Positions 1-11,699 of a stretch of DNA of 64,000 bases are shown here, one piece after another; the first letter of the stretch is position 1; every line of letters begins with the position of its first letter. The DNA lies in contig NC_069367.1 in assembly GCF_021730395.1 (NCBI RefSeq), positions 13,142,501 through 13,206,500 of the forward strand, given 5' to 3'. Both the position numbers and the translations under genes were made by a program. The notes beneath the pieces are model-generated. The model worked only from the letters and a program-made list of their open reading frames with translations. It did not search any database and was not told where the DNA came from. This DNA is from Mercenaria mercenaria (Eukaryota; Mollusca; Bivalvia; Venerida; Veneridae).

Positions 1-129
1 GATGAAATGCTATGCTGAATGCAGATGGATCAAGTTGGATATATAAAGGTTTTGCTTTTAGATAAAGGATTTAATCGAAGGTGTATTAAAGAGGTAAATG
101 TAATATTCATAATTAATTATTCATTTTTC

Positions 130-900
130 AGGGTTTGAGAAAAACTATATTTTTCCTCCAAGTCAAATTTCAAATTAACACTACAGCCCTGAAGATGATG
201 TGAATTATTTTTAGAGCTTATTGCATTGCTGTGCTGGTAGAGTTAATTGTAACAAATTAATTCTATGGGTTCCGCGGTTTTAATTTTCAATGAAATTTGG
301 GTTGATCTTATTTCTACTGAAAGATTTTAAAAAAGCAAGATGGTCATACCTTAGGGAATTGGTGTCACAATCTACTGATACCACAACAAACTAATATTAA
401 ACCTTTTGTATACGGCTGGTGTAATAAAACCTCAACATGTATTTTGTTTTTTACAATCGACATGACAAAAGTTAATTCACAAGAACATAACCCTATTTAT
501 TAGATACTTTTAAAATTAATGCATGCATATGAAATTTGCATTTGAGTTCTTTTCGTCTTGTTGTTGGTAATGGTGATTTTTATACCAGACACAGAATACT
601 CAAGTATATTCTAGTATTTATGACGATGTAATTAATGATTATTTAAACAAAATAATAAGACTACTGGAAAGTCTCTTAAATAGATTTTATTTAATATGTG
701 TGTTTGGGATGTATGCTTTTTATCTTGGAATATAAATAAGGATGTATACTACAGAAGATCCTAAGCATTATTACATTTAACAGCTATATTAAATATTCCT
801 CCAGCAGCTATTTTTCGTGTTTACGCCATTGTTTGTTATGAGGTAACAGTATTGAAATAAAATTACTATTGGATTGAACTTGTTATTGTTTATATGAACT
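130..900 (+). pseudogene. Capsid-like segment of the Polinton fossil
   Basis: A weak trace. Short peptide fragments on the + strand (for example MTKVNSQEHNP-like and NGDFY-like stretches) recall the C-terminal part of Polinton double jelly-roll major capsid proteins. It lies just upstream of the small hydrophobic segment and the protease, the usual order of the virion module in these elements. Broken; only the 3' part would lie in the window. The family assignment rests on remembered motif patterns and on context. Confidence 0.4.
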
Positions 901-1107
901 TGTCATGGTTTTTAAATGAACGGCATTGTTTATATAAAATAAATATATATTAAATAAATTAAATATTATTATAATAAAATAAATATAAATGTTTTATTGA
1001 CATCAAATTATATTGAACATAAGTTATCCTTACCAGTATGGACAAAAGAAAAATTTAAGCCCGAGCCAGACAACAACATAATTCCACTTTCATTTTGATT
1101 AAAACAT

Positions 1108-1362
1108 TTGAACTATTACGTGGATAACTTTCCTTTACTTTTAACAAATCACTTAATTAATCAAATTAAAAAAGCTGTTGCAAATATTAATGGGTATAGA
1201 TATTACAATTTCAAAAAAACATATGCAGTCAAGGTCATAATGGTGGATTTTTTAGGAGCTTTGGCTGGTTTGTTAGGAAAAAACAATTCTTCAAGGGCTC
1301 TAAATATTAGCCCCTCTAAGGCAATTGGCGCTTTGTCTGGACTGGCCATTACCTGGTGTTAG
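1108..1362 (+). pseudogene. Small hydrophobic virion-module segment of the Polinton fossil
   Basis: An open stretch of 84 codons ending in a Gly/Ala/Leu-rich tail (FLGALAGLLG, then a second GALSGLA). Polintons carry small membrane-active or minor capsid proteins with this composition between capsid and protease, which is where this lies. It is the longest open stretch left on the + strand of the fossil. The name is inferred from composition and position; no specific family motif is diagnostic. Confidence 0.35.
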
Positions 1363-1799
1363 AAAAATTCTTGGTATGGGTATGATTTCGAGTAATGATT
1401 AGAGAAATTATGATATCACCATTTTCTTTATCCTACTCAAAGAATGCAACTAGTAGGATCTGGAGTGATTAAATTAACACATATAAAAAAAACTTAAATC
1501 AAGACGGTGGGTTTTTAGGTATGTTGGCTGATTGTATTGGATACCTTGATTACTTCTTGTTATGTGGAGAAAGGATACAGATTGATTCATACACGGAGGA
1601 CCTTACAGACGATTTCCTTTAGTAAAAAAAAATAAACTTTAGTAAATTGAAAATAAAATTTAGTTATAAGAAAAAAATTTAGTAAATAGAAAATAGAATT
1701 TATAAACAAACCCTATATTAACTTGAAATTGTTACATTGGGTAAAACAATTAAATATAAATACTTTTGGGGTGTGTTTAGTAGAAATATTTATTATAAT

Positions 1800-2045
1800 T
1801 AAAGAAAAGGACGAGGGTGGACGTATAAATTTGGACGCTCTGTTGGTCCTGGAACACATTGGGTTTGTTATGTAAATTATATGTCTTTGATTCCATTTGG
1901 ATTCTCCGCCGAAAGAAGTAATTAAGTATTATACAAATGTAAATAAACAATGTTCATACCAAGACAATACAAGTATGCTTTGCGGATATTATTGTTTATT
2001 TTTCATTAAATATGTTACAAGATAAAGTACGTTGTATGATTTATT
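1800..2045 (+). pseudogene. Adenain-type cysteine protease segment of the Polinton fossil
   Basis: Two blocks typical of the Polinton/adenovirus-type maturation protease are readable: GPGTHWVCYVNY near 1,845-1,880, containing the catalytic His context, and CGYYCLFFIKY near 1,982-2,015, containing the catalytic Cys context. The spacing is roughly that of the family. Known role: cleaves capsid precursors during virion maturation. Here it is only a relic. Confidence 0.75.
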
Positions 2046-2699
2046 CGTATAAAATACTTAAAAATAATATTGTAAAACAAAATGAACAAACTATTATAAA
2101 TTATTTTAACTTAATAAGGGACATGTAAATTAAACTTATTATCTCTGTTTTTTTAATTTTAACTGGAATAATTAATATAATGGGAATTTTCAATAATATA
2201 ATGAGGAAATGTAACTATAAAATAAAAGACAATTATTAAGAAAACCTTCCATTGTTTTTTTTAACATTTATACCCAAGATACTGTTGGTGGATTATTTCA
2301 ATGGGAAATCTGTAAATGCTAGTCCTGGTTTAGTTCAAAATGGTAATAATAAGAAACAATTAATTTTAATTGATTTTAATTATTCTTGTTGATGCAATTA
2401 AATTAGATATATGGAGAAGCTAAATTACAAATAAAAATAAAGAAAATGTAATTCTTCAAAGTTATTCATGTAAAAAATAACAGAAAAAAATGAATTCTAT
2501 TTCAATTAATTATGCAAATGAATTAAATAAATGATGTTATTTATATATTAATTCTTTAAACGTTATGAATTTTCAGTTAGCAATTATGGTTCTATAATTT
2601 AAGTTTTAAAATTTAAGAATTAATTTAAGTTTTATTTAAGAATTAATTTAAGTTTTGATTATAGAATAAAAGCTAATGTATCAATCCATTATCAAGAAT

Positions 2700-5600
2700 A
2701 TATCTTTTTTAGTCATATCATGATAAGATGTTTTATTATATACATAACTGGAAGATTGTGTTTATCAGAACGAATAACTTTAAAGGTGTGATTACTTTGG
2801 GTTGAATTAAAAACAAGTACTTTGTAAAAAAATTTTTTAGGAATGGTTTCTATTGTTTTCGTAACAACAAGTTTTTTAATTTCCTTTACATTTTTTAACA
2901 TTAATTCGTTTTCTTAATAAATAGAATTACATTTTACTTCTTTAATCCGACAAATTCAAACATGGAATTTAGGGCCGGCAGATTCATCTTTAAATTTTCC
3001 AATTACTTTTTTATTATTATCAATAAATAAAATTTTGAATTACTATCGTAATCACCTATTTATCAAATAAATCTTTTCCTAATAAAAATTCTCATATGCT
3101 TCTTTGGTTTTTATTTTCATAAACATTAATGAATCAGTGTCAGTGAATAACAATTTACAATTACCTCGTACTTTTCCTTAATGTAATTATAATGAAAATC
3201 ATTCTTTATTATTTTGATAAATCTAGAATGCACATTCAAACATTACAAGGTATGTTTAATAACAATCATCTTGGTTTCTTGAATACCAAACAATTTATTG
3301 TTATTACTCGTTGAACTAACAATGATGGTTTGGCTATGTATTTTTATTAAAATATTTTCATCATGAGTTAATTTAATATTAACCACTCTTAAGTAAATCT
3401 CCATCGTCTTACCGAATACAGAGTTGTTCATTAACTTTAAAAAGTCCTTTTCATAATGAATTTTTTGCTTTAGATCTTTTTTGAGTATTCAATTCAATTA
3501 TACTTTTTTAACCATGGACTTTCGTCAATAAGTTAATATTTTTATGTAGTTTTGTTTTTTTAACCCTAATTATGTTTATAGATCAAGATTTTTAAATGAA
3601 CTACATTAATTTTTGTTTTTCTTTAAAGTTGAGAACTAACTCTTTACATTACTTTTCTATTTCAAATTCTGTTTTAATATTTTTACTATAATCAGAAAGC
3701 CATTGATCTGGTATTTTAATTTTTTAAGGAAGATAAAAGGATTTCATTGTGGGTTTTATGTAATTCTTTTGGATATTCTCAAGATCCACATTCAACTATA
3801 AAGTTAGTTTGTACTTTTGCAATTAATTTCTTGAATGGTTTTTCGATATAATTTAAAGTTTCGTGGGTATATAGGATGACACATAGCCAACCGTAAAGGT
3901 TAGTGGCGTCGAGGTACTTATGTATTTGCTTTTTCTTTTGAATTAGAATTCTTTCATATATATATTGTTTGCTTTACTGTATCTGTTTGAAATAATAACT
4001 TAGTCCTCCTCTCAGTCCCTTTTCATTAAAAAGATTAAATATCATTATCATTTATTATTTCTAACTTAATTCCAGTCTTTTTAACATGCATCCAGGCTAA
4101 TCAGGGTACTAAAATATTGAAAGGATCTTAATTTGGAGTCTAAACATAGTTTTCTAAAATTTTCATATACATCAGCTAAAGTAATACGTCAGTTTTTAAA
4201 ATATAAAATCATGATTTAATCACCCATTGTTTTTATTTTAAATTTTTTCCAGTATATTTTAGAATGTTCGTATTCATTATCAGATTCTGTGTGTTTCATT
4301 ATAATTGTATTTAACTCTTTTTTTGAAGGTAATTCTGTTTCTTTGATTTTTTTAAATGAAGACATGTATTCTATGGGCATAAACTCCTTTTGTTTTTATT
4401 AAAAATTAAATATAATCAAATTCTTGAGATAAGTATTTAAATTCTGGAATATTTTTTTACTTAGTTATCCTATGATTGAGACATAAATTGAAATGAATCA
4501 TTAAAGGACCAAGTCAGAAATAATAAATGCAATATATCTTTCCATATTGTTAGGAATTAACATTAATTTCTTTTTTATATTTCTATTTGTTGCATAATAA
4601 AATGACGTTCTTAACCTCTTATATTATGAAAAATATCAGGGATATTTTATGGGTTAGTTAAAATTAATATTAATTCTGAGTTGTGCACTTCCTCTAAATT
4701 TTTCGCTGCTGTTATCATGACAGTGATCACGTACTTTGATTGTATTCCTTCTATATATTCTTTTTCGCAGATATGACGAATACTTTTGTTTTTTTTAAAT
4801 TCGTTGAATCATTTTTAGGAATCTTTGTTCTTTGTTAAGTGCTCTTAAAATATTTCTTTACTATTCCTCTTCCTCAAGCATTTTTTCAATAACTTATAAA
4901 CTGCTTTAGGGGCCTCTATATAATATGGGTTGGTTTGTATATTTATCGTCATAACAACTAAACAACTTTATAAACCGTAACCACATTCTATTGATTTTGA
5001 TATGGTTCAGTAAATGATGATTCAGTTGTGGTTAAAGCAGTTTAAAAACTTTTTTAGTTTTTGATTTCAAAAATCAGCATATAATTACTAAAGGTACTGG
5101 CTAAACACTTTATGATAATTTTTTAAATTTGTACTTTACTTCCCTCTTTGGCTTTTTTACACCTTGGGTACCATTAATAGCTTCTATACAGTTTGGTATG
5201 TGTTTCATTTAATATTCTTTCTTGAGTAAATTTGTAAGCTAACTGTTGACAAAATATTTTCTATGTTGGTCTTTGGTTTGGTTAGTAATTTATCTTTAAA
5301 GTCTTTTATCCAAAATAATGTTGTTTGGATAACAAGTTCTTGAGGGTTTACAGTATCATCAGTTTATTTTATCATTTATTTTATCATTAGTTATAGAAAC
5401 ATGTTCACAGGTGTTCTTCGTATTGTTACTTTGATTTGTAGTATGGGATAAATTCTATTTTCTTCATATCGAATTACTATTAAATGATTTTTCATTTAAA
5501 ACTTCTATTTTAGGTATTTGATTTTAATGTACAGGATAATTTAATTCCAGTATATCAAGATAGTTTATATGTCTTTTATATTTTGTAATTTTTGGGGGTA

Positions 5601-6150
5601 TTTTTCTACAGGATATTGTAAGCTTAAATGGACCACCATCTCAATCATTCGTTATCATTTCTTTATATTTATTAATCCTTTTCATTGAATTTTGTAATGG
5701 TTTTCGGTTAATTCTAAATAACTTGAAGCAGCCTATGGACTTTACTTATATCTTTTTATATAATTAGCATCACCTGACTCTATTCTCCTGCCACTTCCTT
5801 AGAATATCAATTACCATTTCTATTTATTATTTCATCAAAAGCTTGATGTAAAGTTTTTTTTATTTTCGTTTTTTGTGTTTATAATTTCTAAAGCCTTTGA
5901 TTGAAAATAAGTGATTTTTATATATTGTTTCAGTTTTATCATTTTTGCAAAAGTTATTTTTAAAACAACGTGTTTTTTTATTCCGTTTAAAGTTTTAGTT
6001 CAAGATTTAAGTATTTCATAAGAGTCGTTTATAGTTAAATATAATGGATTCTTTGGATCTTGTTTTATGTAATTTAAATTTCAATTTTCTTTTTATTTTG
6101 TTTTGTAGATCTTCTCCAATTTCCATCTATATATTATATTTTGAAAATTA
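2700..6150 (-). pseudogene. Protein-primed family-B DNA polymerase relic of the Polinton fossil
   Basis: Three C-terminal landmarks of Polinton PolB are legible on the - strand in the right order: the motif B block MNNSVFGKTME (near 3,395-3,431), the catalytic motif C TDTDS (near 3,131-3,147) and the C-terminal LKNVKEIKKLVV-like block (near 2,850-2,900). The N-terminal limit is uncertain; I place it from the extent of similarly composed sequence, not from motifs. Known role: protein-primed replication of the linear element. Decayed beyond function. Confidence 0.78.
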
Positions 6151-8150
6151 AATTCCTTAAGCAAAAAAGGAGTAAAAAAAAATAATTAAAAAATAATTAA
6201 AAAAAAATAAAATAAATAAGTTTTAAATTATCTTTAAGAAGAAATAAAATATTTATATTTATTATCTTTTTCCATTAACTTTTGATATTCCACATTTTAT
6301 TCGGTTTGTCCCTTACAAACTTTTTATTAACCCGCATTAATACCAAAATTCTTTAGATGCTTTGTAAGTGCTTTTATATGTTTGTTCTTTCATTAGTATC
6401 ACAGTCGGTTACAATTACTTTTTTAGGATTGTTTCGATATTTATTGGTTCTGGCAATCACATTATCTTTAATCATTTTCTTCTTCAGTTAATAGGACAAC
6501 CTCAGTTCCCATTCAATTAAATTATTTTTTAAAAGATAAGGATCTATAACATTTTGTAATTTATCCATAGCATGATTTTTTATTCATCGCGAACTATTTG
6601 ATCCAGTTTTGATTTAATTCCTTTCTCTTTTAAGACTTCTTATTGGAATTTTTGTTCTGGATTCATTATTTCTCCTAAAGTTGTAGATAATTTTGACATA
6701 ATCATTCTATCTACCTTTCTATTATCCATTTAAATATATATATACTTATAGAAAAAATCTTTAAAACGCACCTAAAGAAATTTTAAAAAATAGGTAATAT
6801 TTTCTATATCTTTTGAATAAGATTTTAAAGTCATTTTTTTCTATATTGATATAAACTGTTAAAATTTTAATACTTATTGAAAAAACATTCTGTTTAAAAC
6901 ATTCTTGTGTTATTGTGTATTTTTTCTATATAATCTAAACCAACTTTGTTTTCTTCCGTTCTGTTTCTTTTTTGTTGTCTTTTTAAAAATATTTTCTGGG
7001 TCGGTTTAACATAAACAAATCCATCAATTGGATTTTTTCGTTGGGTTTTATAATTTGATTAGTTAAGATAAGTTGTATACTGCACATCGGGTCATTTATA
7101 ACACCTTTCGTGATGTTGTTTTTGTATAAACGTTACTGTTAGTTAAATAACTACGTCATGGACGGAAACCCATCAAAATGTTTAGCAGTAGATAACATTT
7201 TTATATGACTGATTTAAAGTTGTTAGCTGAAAAGGAAATAAATTTTTGGAAGGTTCTGAGCAGGGCACGTTTCAAATTAAAGGTTATATGATTTTATAAT
7301 TTGCAAAGCTGGACACGGTTGCAACCGTGGTTCCATAACATTTTGACATTCGTGAATTGGTATCTGGAAATTATATTAAAATTAGGATTATATTTCTTTA
7401 TTATTATCTAAAAAACGTACTTTTTCCTGATGCTATATACTACCTTCCAATGATATAAGTTTTCTCTTTTATATAAAATACTTATAGAAAAAATCTTTAA
7501 TTATAGTTAATATTACTCTTCTTCTTTTTACTTTTATATCCGTTAAGTTTAAATTCTCTTCAATACGTTTCAAAAGGCATTGAATTTTTTTTCTTTCTGC
7601 ATTTCTATTAGTATTGTAAAAAATATCCTGAATAATTGTTTCTCTTCTTCTTTATTTACTTTTCAATCCGTGCAGCTTTTGTTATTAGTTGTTTTATTTT
7701 TGTGAATGATTGGCTTTTAAAATAAATTTCTTGTCGTCAAGTTTTTGTTCTGTTAGTTAATATGTAATTACTGATGGAAACAGCCGCAGAACTGCTACAT
7801 AATATAGGAATAGCTGGAACAAGTGTAATGCAGCTGAGCAACCAAAGATACCTGCTGTATATATATATCCGGTACTTACTCTGCACAAAAATTCTTAGCT
7901 ATAACTTTTTCTGTTAAGCAGCAGTAGTTTAGTTAAGTGAATATTTTATTGATTATTGTTTCTATTCCATAATTAGAAATTAAAATTTTTTTATAGAACC
8001 ATTTATATAATATATTTTTTAAAATTAATTTTCTTTCCAATTCACTAAATGGTACCCAAACTATTAAATTTTTCATTGTAACCTTTCCTTTTTACTAAAG
8101 CTGGTTTTTTGTATAGTCTCGTCTCAATAACGTTTTCTATTCAAATAACT
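6150..8150. other. Polinton interior without assignable gene
   Basis: AT-rich sequence between the polymerase and integrase relics. It has long T-rich and A-rich runs, and no segment long enough to name a family. A lysine-rich open stretch near 6,570-6,730 on the - strand may belong to an accessory gene of the element, but I do not recognise it. Confidence 0.5.
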
Positions 8151-8970
8151 TCTTGTGTAGTAGGTAAAAGTTCTTGTTCATAAAATGAACCTGATTTTTT
8201 TCATAATTTAATCTTTAAATCGTGTTTGTTTCTGGACCTCTGTATTATTATTTTTATAATTTTTAAATATTTCTCTGTCCAGTTTGGTGTATATCCTTTT
8301 CATCAAATGTCTTTTATGTTGCTTAAAGCGGAAATCGCTCACCAATTTTAAAATTTGTTTTTACTCTTTGGTATCTTTAAATCTCCATATAAAATTAAAG
8401 TAAACAGTACTTTTATTAAGTTTTTTCTAGCTTCGTTTGGTGGCCATTTTTATACTAGAATGTTTTGTTTTGTTAGTTTTATCAACCATTATCGCTAATT
8501 TCATCTAAATAAGTATTAAGTTTTTTTTGCTGTAAAATATATTCCACAGTTTTTCTTTTTAAATTCTATTAATCTCTTTTATACTACTGCCTTTTCCTTC
8601 ATTAAATGTATGGTAATAATAATCTTGTTTTATTCAAAAATGATTCAACTTTTATTAGAAAATTCTTTTCCTTCATTTACCCATAAATTTACTGGTAATC
8701 GTCCTTCTAAAATTTATTTTTCAAATGCCTTCGTAACAAATTCTCCTGTTTTTTTCTTTAATGGGATAACCCAAGCATATTTTACTAAATTATCAATTTA
8801 CGGTTAACATGTAACTTTACTTTTAATTTATTTTGAAAAAGCTTTGCAGGTCCAAAACCTAATCAGCTGACCAGTTTCAATCAATATCATTAACTATCAC
8901 TCTTCTGTTCCTAAATTTCTTTTAATTGGTTTTGTGTAATTCTTCTGCTAATTCATCGTCCATGTGATTC
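8150..8970 (-). pseudogene. Retroviral-type integrase relic of the Polinton fossil
   Basis: On the - strand several short blocks match the Polinton integrase (c-integrase, DDE fold). They are an N-terminal DDELAEELHK-like start near 8,967, a core block KYAWVIPLKKKTG near 8,740-8,790, a LWVNEGKEF block near 8,670, and a C-terminal LYGDLKIPK plus GYTPNWTEK region near 8,250-8,390 that resembles the family's chromodomain-like tail. Known role: inserts element ends into the host genome with 6-bp target duplications. Broken. Confidence 0.8.
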
Positions 8971-9009
8971 CTGGGGTAGTACTCTACCCCCTTTTCCGTT
9001 TTTTGATTT

Positions 9010-9290
9010 TTGTCGAGACCATGGGGGTCATTTCGTTTTGTAGCCGGTTTTACAACTAAATGTTTTTCAATCTTTTCTCCAATTGTATTTGATTTAGTTT
9101 TTATTTATATTGGAAAAGCATTTTGCTTATCACATGTATTCCCTTTTTTACACCACTGTCGTAGCAAAATCATGGTCCCTACATACTGCATCCTGTTCTT
9201 TGGCTGGGGGTCCTTTATCTAGGGGAATTCCCGGCCCACATTAATTAATCCTGGTAAGTGTTAACCTTTCTTAGGTAATAAAAGGTAACA
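9010..9290 (-). pseudogene. Phospholipase A2-like relic beside the Polinton integrase
   Basis: The - strand shows a calcium-loop-like block (INYVG with PLDKGPP) followed by a CRDHDFA block, the Cys-x-x-His-Asp catalytic signature of PLA2. It is then followed by lysine-rich helix-like sequence. Known: parvovirus VP1 and some adintovirus/Polinton-like elements carry such a PLA2 domain for membrane escape during entry. The position immediately upstream of the integrase on the same strand suggests it is part of the element and not a host secreted PLA2. It is a relic. A captured host PLA2 exon is the alternative. Confidence 0.6.
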
Positions 9291-9299
9291 TTGCTTGTG

Positions 9300-10380
9300 T
9301 ATCTAATTACCCCTGTACTTTTAACAACTTTGATTTCATTTTTTCCACATGTTGATACAAGTAGCCTTTATCATTTTTCTCCCGTTTGTTTTTTTTTTGT
9401 TTGTAACTTAATAAGGATTAATATTATCAGTAAACTCTTCTTTCTTTTCAAACATTATATTTTATTCTGTAAACTAAATCTTTTTATATGTATTTAAAAC
9501 TTTTTAGTTGGTTGTACTGGGTTTTGTAACTGTGGATTTTAAATTGTCAGCATTGGTCCAGTCCAGGACCAAAGAACTTATTCTTTTTTATGGTTTTTTT
9601 TAAACCAAAGGTTTTCATTCGGTTTAACTAATGATTTAAAATATTTTTTGGGTTTTAAGGGTAGCAAGTTTGTGTTTAAGTTTTGGGTAAAATTATAGTC
9701 CAGTACTTGAATAGGGACAAGGGGTCAGGGGGGTCAAAAACGCTCGCTTCGGTATTTCTAATACTACTCAAAGCTGTTAGGATGCTGATTTTTCACATGC
9801 GTTTCTTATTTCAATTTGCAGAATATCATTGAGACAGATTAGAAACTAAGTGTCGTGTTCTAATGGGCTGTGCAAAAAATACATGACATAAATCTTCATA
9901 GGAAATTCTGGTGGGCTTGGTTGGGACAACTTATGATCTCTTTTCCTCATTCGGTTTTAACGTATAATGGAAATTAATTTAGACTGGTAATATTTAGGTT
10001 AAAGATATTAAAATTCGGAAGTCACATTTTTTGGTCAATGTAATATAAGTTTTTAAAAATGTTTCTTGTTACGAGCTTGGCTTTGTTTTAATACTTTAAA
10101 CTGGCAAAAAAAAATCATTAGTTTTGATTGGTCTGTCTATTGTTTGATTGGAAACTAACAGAATAGAAGTTTCACATTTCAAAGCAAAGGTAAAAAAATT
10201 AGTCTTTTAATTTGTTGGTTTTATTTTGCGTTTTAGTTCGTTCCGCAACAACATGTATTCTAAAAAGAAAACATAATACTATTTTTCCTAACATACCTTC
10301 CACATAAATATGATCTGCCGTTTTAACATGGCACTGTTATAATTACTTCAAATTATTTATATATTGTAATTTATAATCAG
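9300..10380. other. Transition zone right of the Polinton, no gene seen
   Basis: Base composition shifts from very AT-rich towards the window average around 9.7 kb. T-rich runs dominate 9,300-9,700. I see no open frame, splice pattern or recognised repeat. The right terminal inverted repeat of the Polinton should be in or near this zone, but its partner lies outside the window. Confidence 0.4.
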
Positions 10381-10884
10381 AACTTACATTTATGTGACCT
10401 TGAGAAACACTCAAGGGTCAACAGGACCTCTCAACAGTCAATCATCTTGGGAGTTGACTGATGTCACTCAACCTTTATGAATAATTGGATCTTTTTCCTG
10501 AGTAAGACGTGACCGTTAGGCAATTTTTTTTAGTGTACTCAATGAGTAGTGTTGGAGTATTGTCTATGAATATAGCTCAAATACATGTAGGCCACGTATT
10601 AACAAAGAAATAGGGTGGCATATTTCTGCCAACCACATATCCACTTATTTATCTCGAAATTGTTCGTAAAAATGTCATTTATTCAGTTATTATCTGGCAA
10701 TTGACATAACAGCTTGTTATCCACTTAAGTATCTTAACAGGTAAAAACTGCTTGTTAGTGCCCACTACTGCCATCCACATATTCACTTACGATAATTAAA
10801 TATGTTGAATTTTGTCAGCTGGTCAATTATGATTGGCAATATCCCGTAATCGTTCCGTATTAATACGGAACAAATGAAGATACA

Positions 10885-10985
10885 TCCATTCTGTCTAAAT
10901 GTAAAGCAAGACCGAGACTCGAACCCGGGGCCTCGGAATACCGTTCCGGTAATCTACCGACTGAGCTAACCAACCGCTACAAGTT
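10885..10985 (-). repeat. tRNA-like SINE module, copy 1
   Basis: On the - strand an A-box-like TTAGCTCAGTCGGTAGA is followed about 50 bases later by a B-box-like GGGTTCGAGTCTC, the internal RNA polymerase III promoter of a tRNA. The anticodon arm does not fold cleanly, and the same module recurs 265 bp away in the same element. It is therefore read as a tRNA-derived SINE head, not a functional tRNA gene. Confidence 0.6.
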
Positions 10986-11089
10986 TTTCTCTCTGTTTCA
11001 ATATTCAGTCATTTACCGTGACATTTTTCCCCATCAATTATGAAATTCGTCCTCGAATTTTAGTAGGTACTTTATAAATCAAGCAATCA

Positions 11090-11260
11090 CAGGCGTCGAA
11101 TGCTAACCAGTGTAATACCGTCACGGCCCCATGCTGGGCGCCAATGTCACAGGATTAGGAAAATGTGCAGCAGACCGGGACCTCAAACCAGGGAACTCGG
11201 AATTACCGTTCCTATAGCTCTACCGACTGAGCTACCCGGCCCGCCTATACATTTTCTGCC
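11090..11260 (-). repeat. tRNA-like SINE module, copy 2
   Basis: On the - strand GGTAGCTCAGTCGGTAGAGC (A box) and a degenerate B box (CTGGTTTGAGGTCCC) lie at the tRNA-like spacing. The flanks resemble those of copy 1 at 10.9 kb, so this is a tandem relative of it. The downstream segment GGATTAGGAAAATGTGCAGC recurs in spirit in clam SINE bodies. Not a functional tRNA: the acceptor stem pairs only partly. Confidence 0.6.
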
Positions 11261-11699
11261 CGTTTTCAATATTCTATACTGTGGAATTCCGTGTAGGGTC
11301 GTAAAATTTAACCGTTAATCGCCAAGGTGGGTACTAATATTATACTGGATATCTGAACAACTTTCACAGTAAAAACTTATTTATGTGATATTTGGATGGC
11401 AGAACGTGTGGCACCAACAGGCACAGTTTTGTCCTGTTAACTTTAATTATTGGGATAACACGCAATTTTGACGCTTTTGCAAGTTAATAACTGGATATGT
11501 GAACATGTTTAGAGAAAAACTGTCTACATATATAAGCTGTTATGTGATTGGCAGATATATGCCACCATAAAGAAAACATGTGCGTAATACGCAGTAAATA
11601 TGATTGTGTGTGACATTAGTGACTTCCCATGATAATAAACGAGATTGACTGTCGGGAATATTATGATGTTGGTATCTTAACGACTTGCACATTTTCTTT

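Larger units (their letters stand above)
1..9300. mobile_element. Decayed Polinton/Maverick (adintovirus-like) element, partial
   Basis: Seen: an extremely AT-rich block, clearly more so than the DNA to its right, holding scattered protein-level matches to the Polinton gene set. From left to right these are a capsid-like and a small hydrophobic segment and an adenain-type cysteine protease on the + strand, then family-B DNA polymerase, retroviral-type integrase and a phospholipase A2-like segment on the - strand. Known: this gene set defines Polintons/Mavericks and adintoviruses, usually 15-20 kb with terminal inverted repeats. The left end lies outside the window. I could not find the right terminal repeat, and the boundary is somewhere between about 9.3 and 10.3 kb. 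The element is broken in every gene, with dozens of breaks overall, so it is an old fossil and not a functional element. The packaging ATPase was not recognised and may lie to the left. Confidence 0.82.
10540..11605. mobile_element. Fold-back element enclosing two tRNA-like modules
   Basis: The outer parts are inverted copies: GTGGCATATTTCTGCCAACC near 10,614 matches, inverted, a GTGGCATATATCTGCCAATC-type segment near 11,550-11,573. Further matches run inwards (the 'acagcttgttat'-like part). Between the arms sit two related units about 265 bp apart, each containing a tRNA-like module on the - strand. This looks like a non-autonomous TIR element or fold-back that acquired a SINE, which then duplicated. 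The exact ends and target duplication were not resolved. Confidence 0.5.

Noticed and set aside
10885-11260. Two tRNA genes
   Set aside because: A and B boxes are present, but the anticodon arm and acceptor pairing are poor and the units are tandem copies inside a fold-back element, so SINE-like modules fit better.
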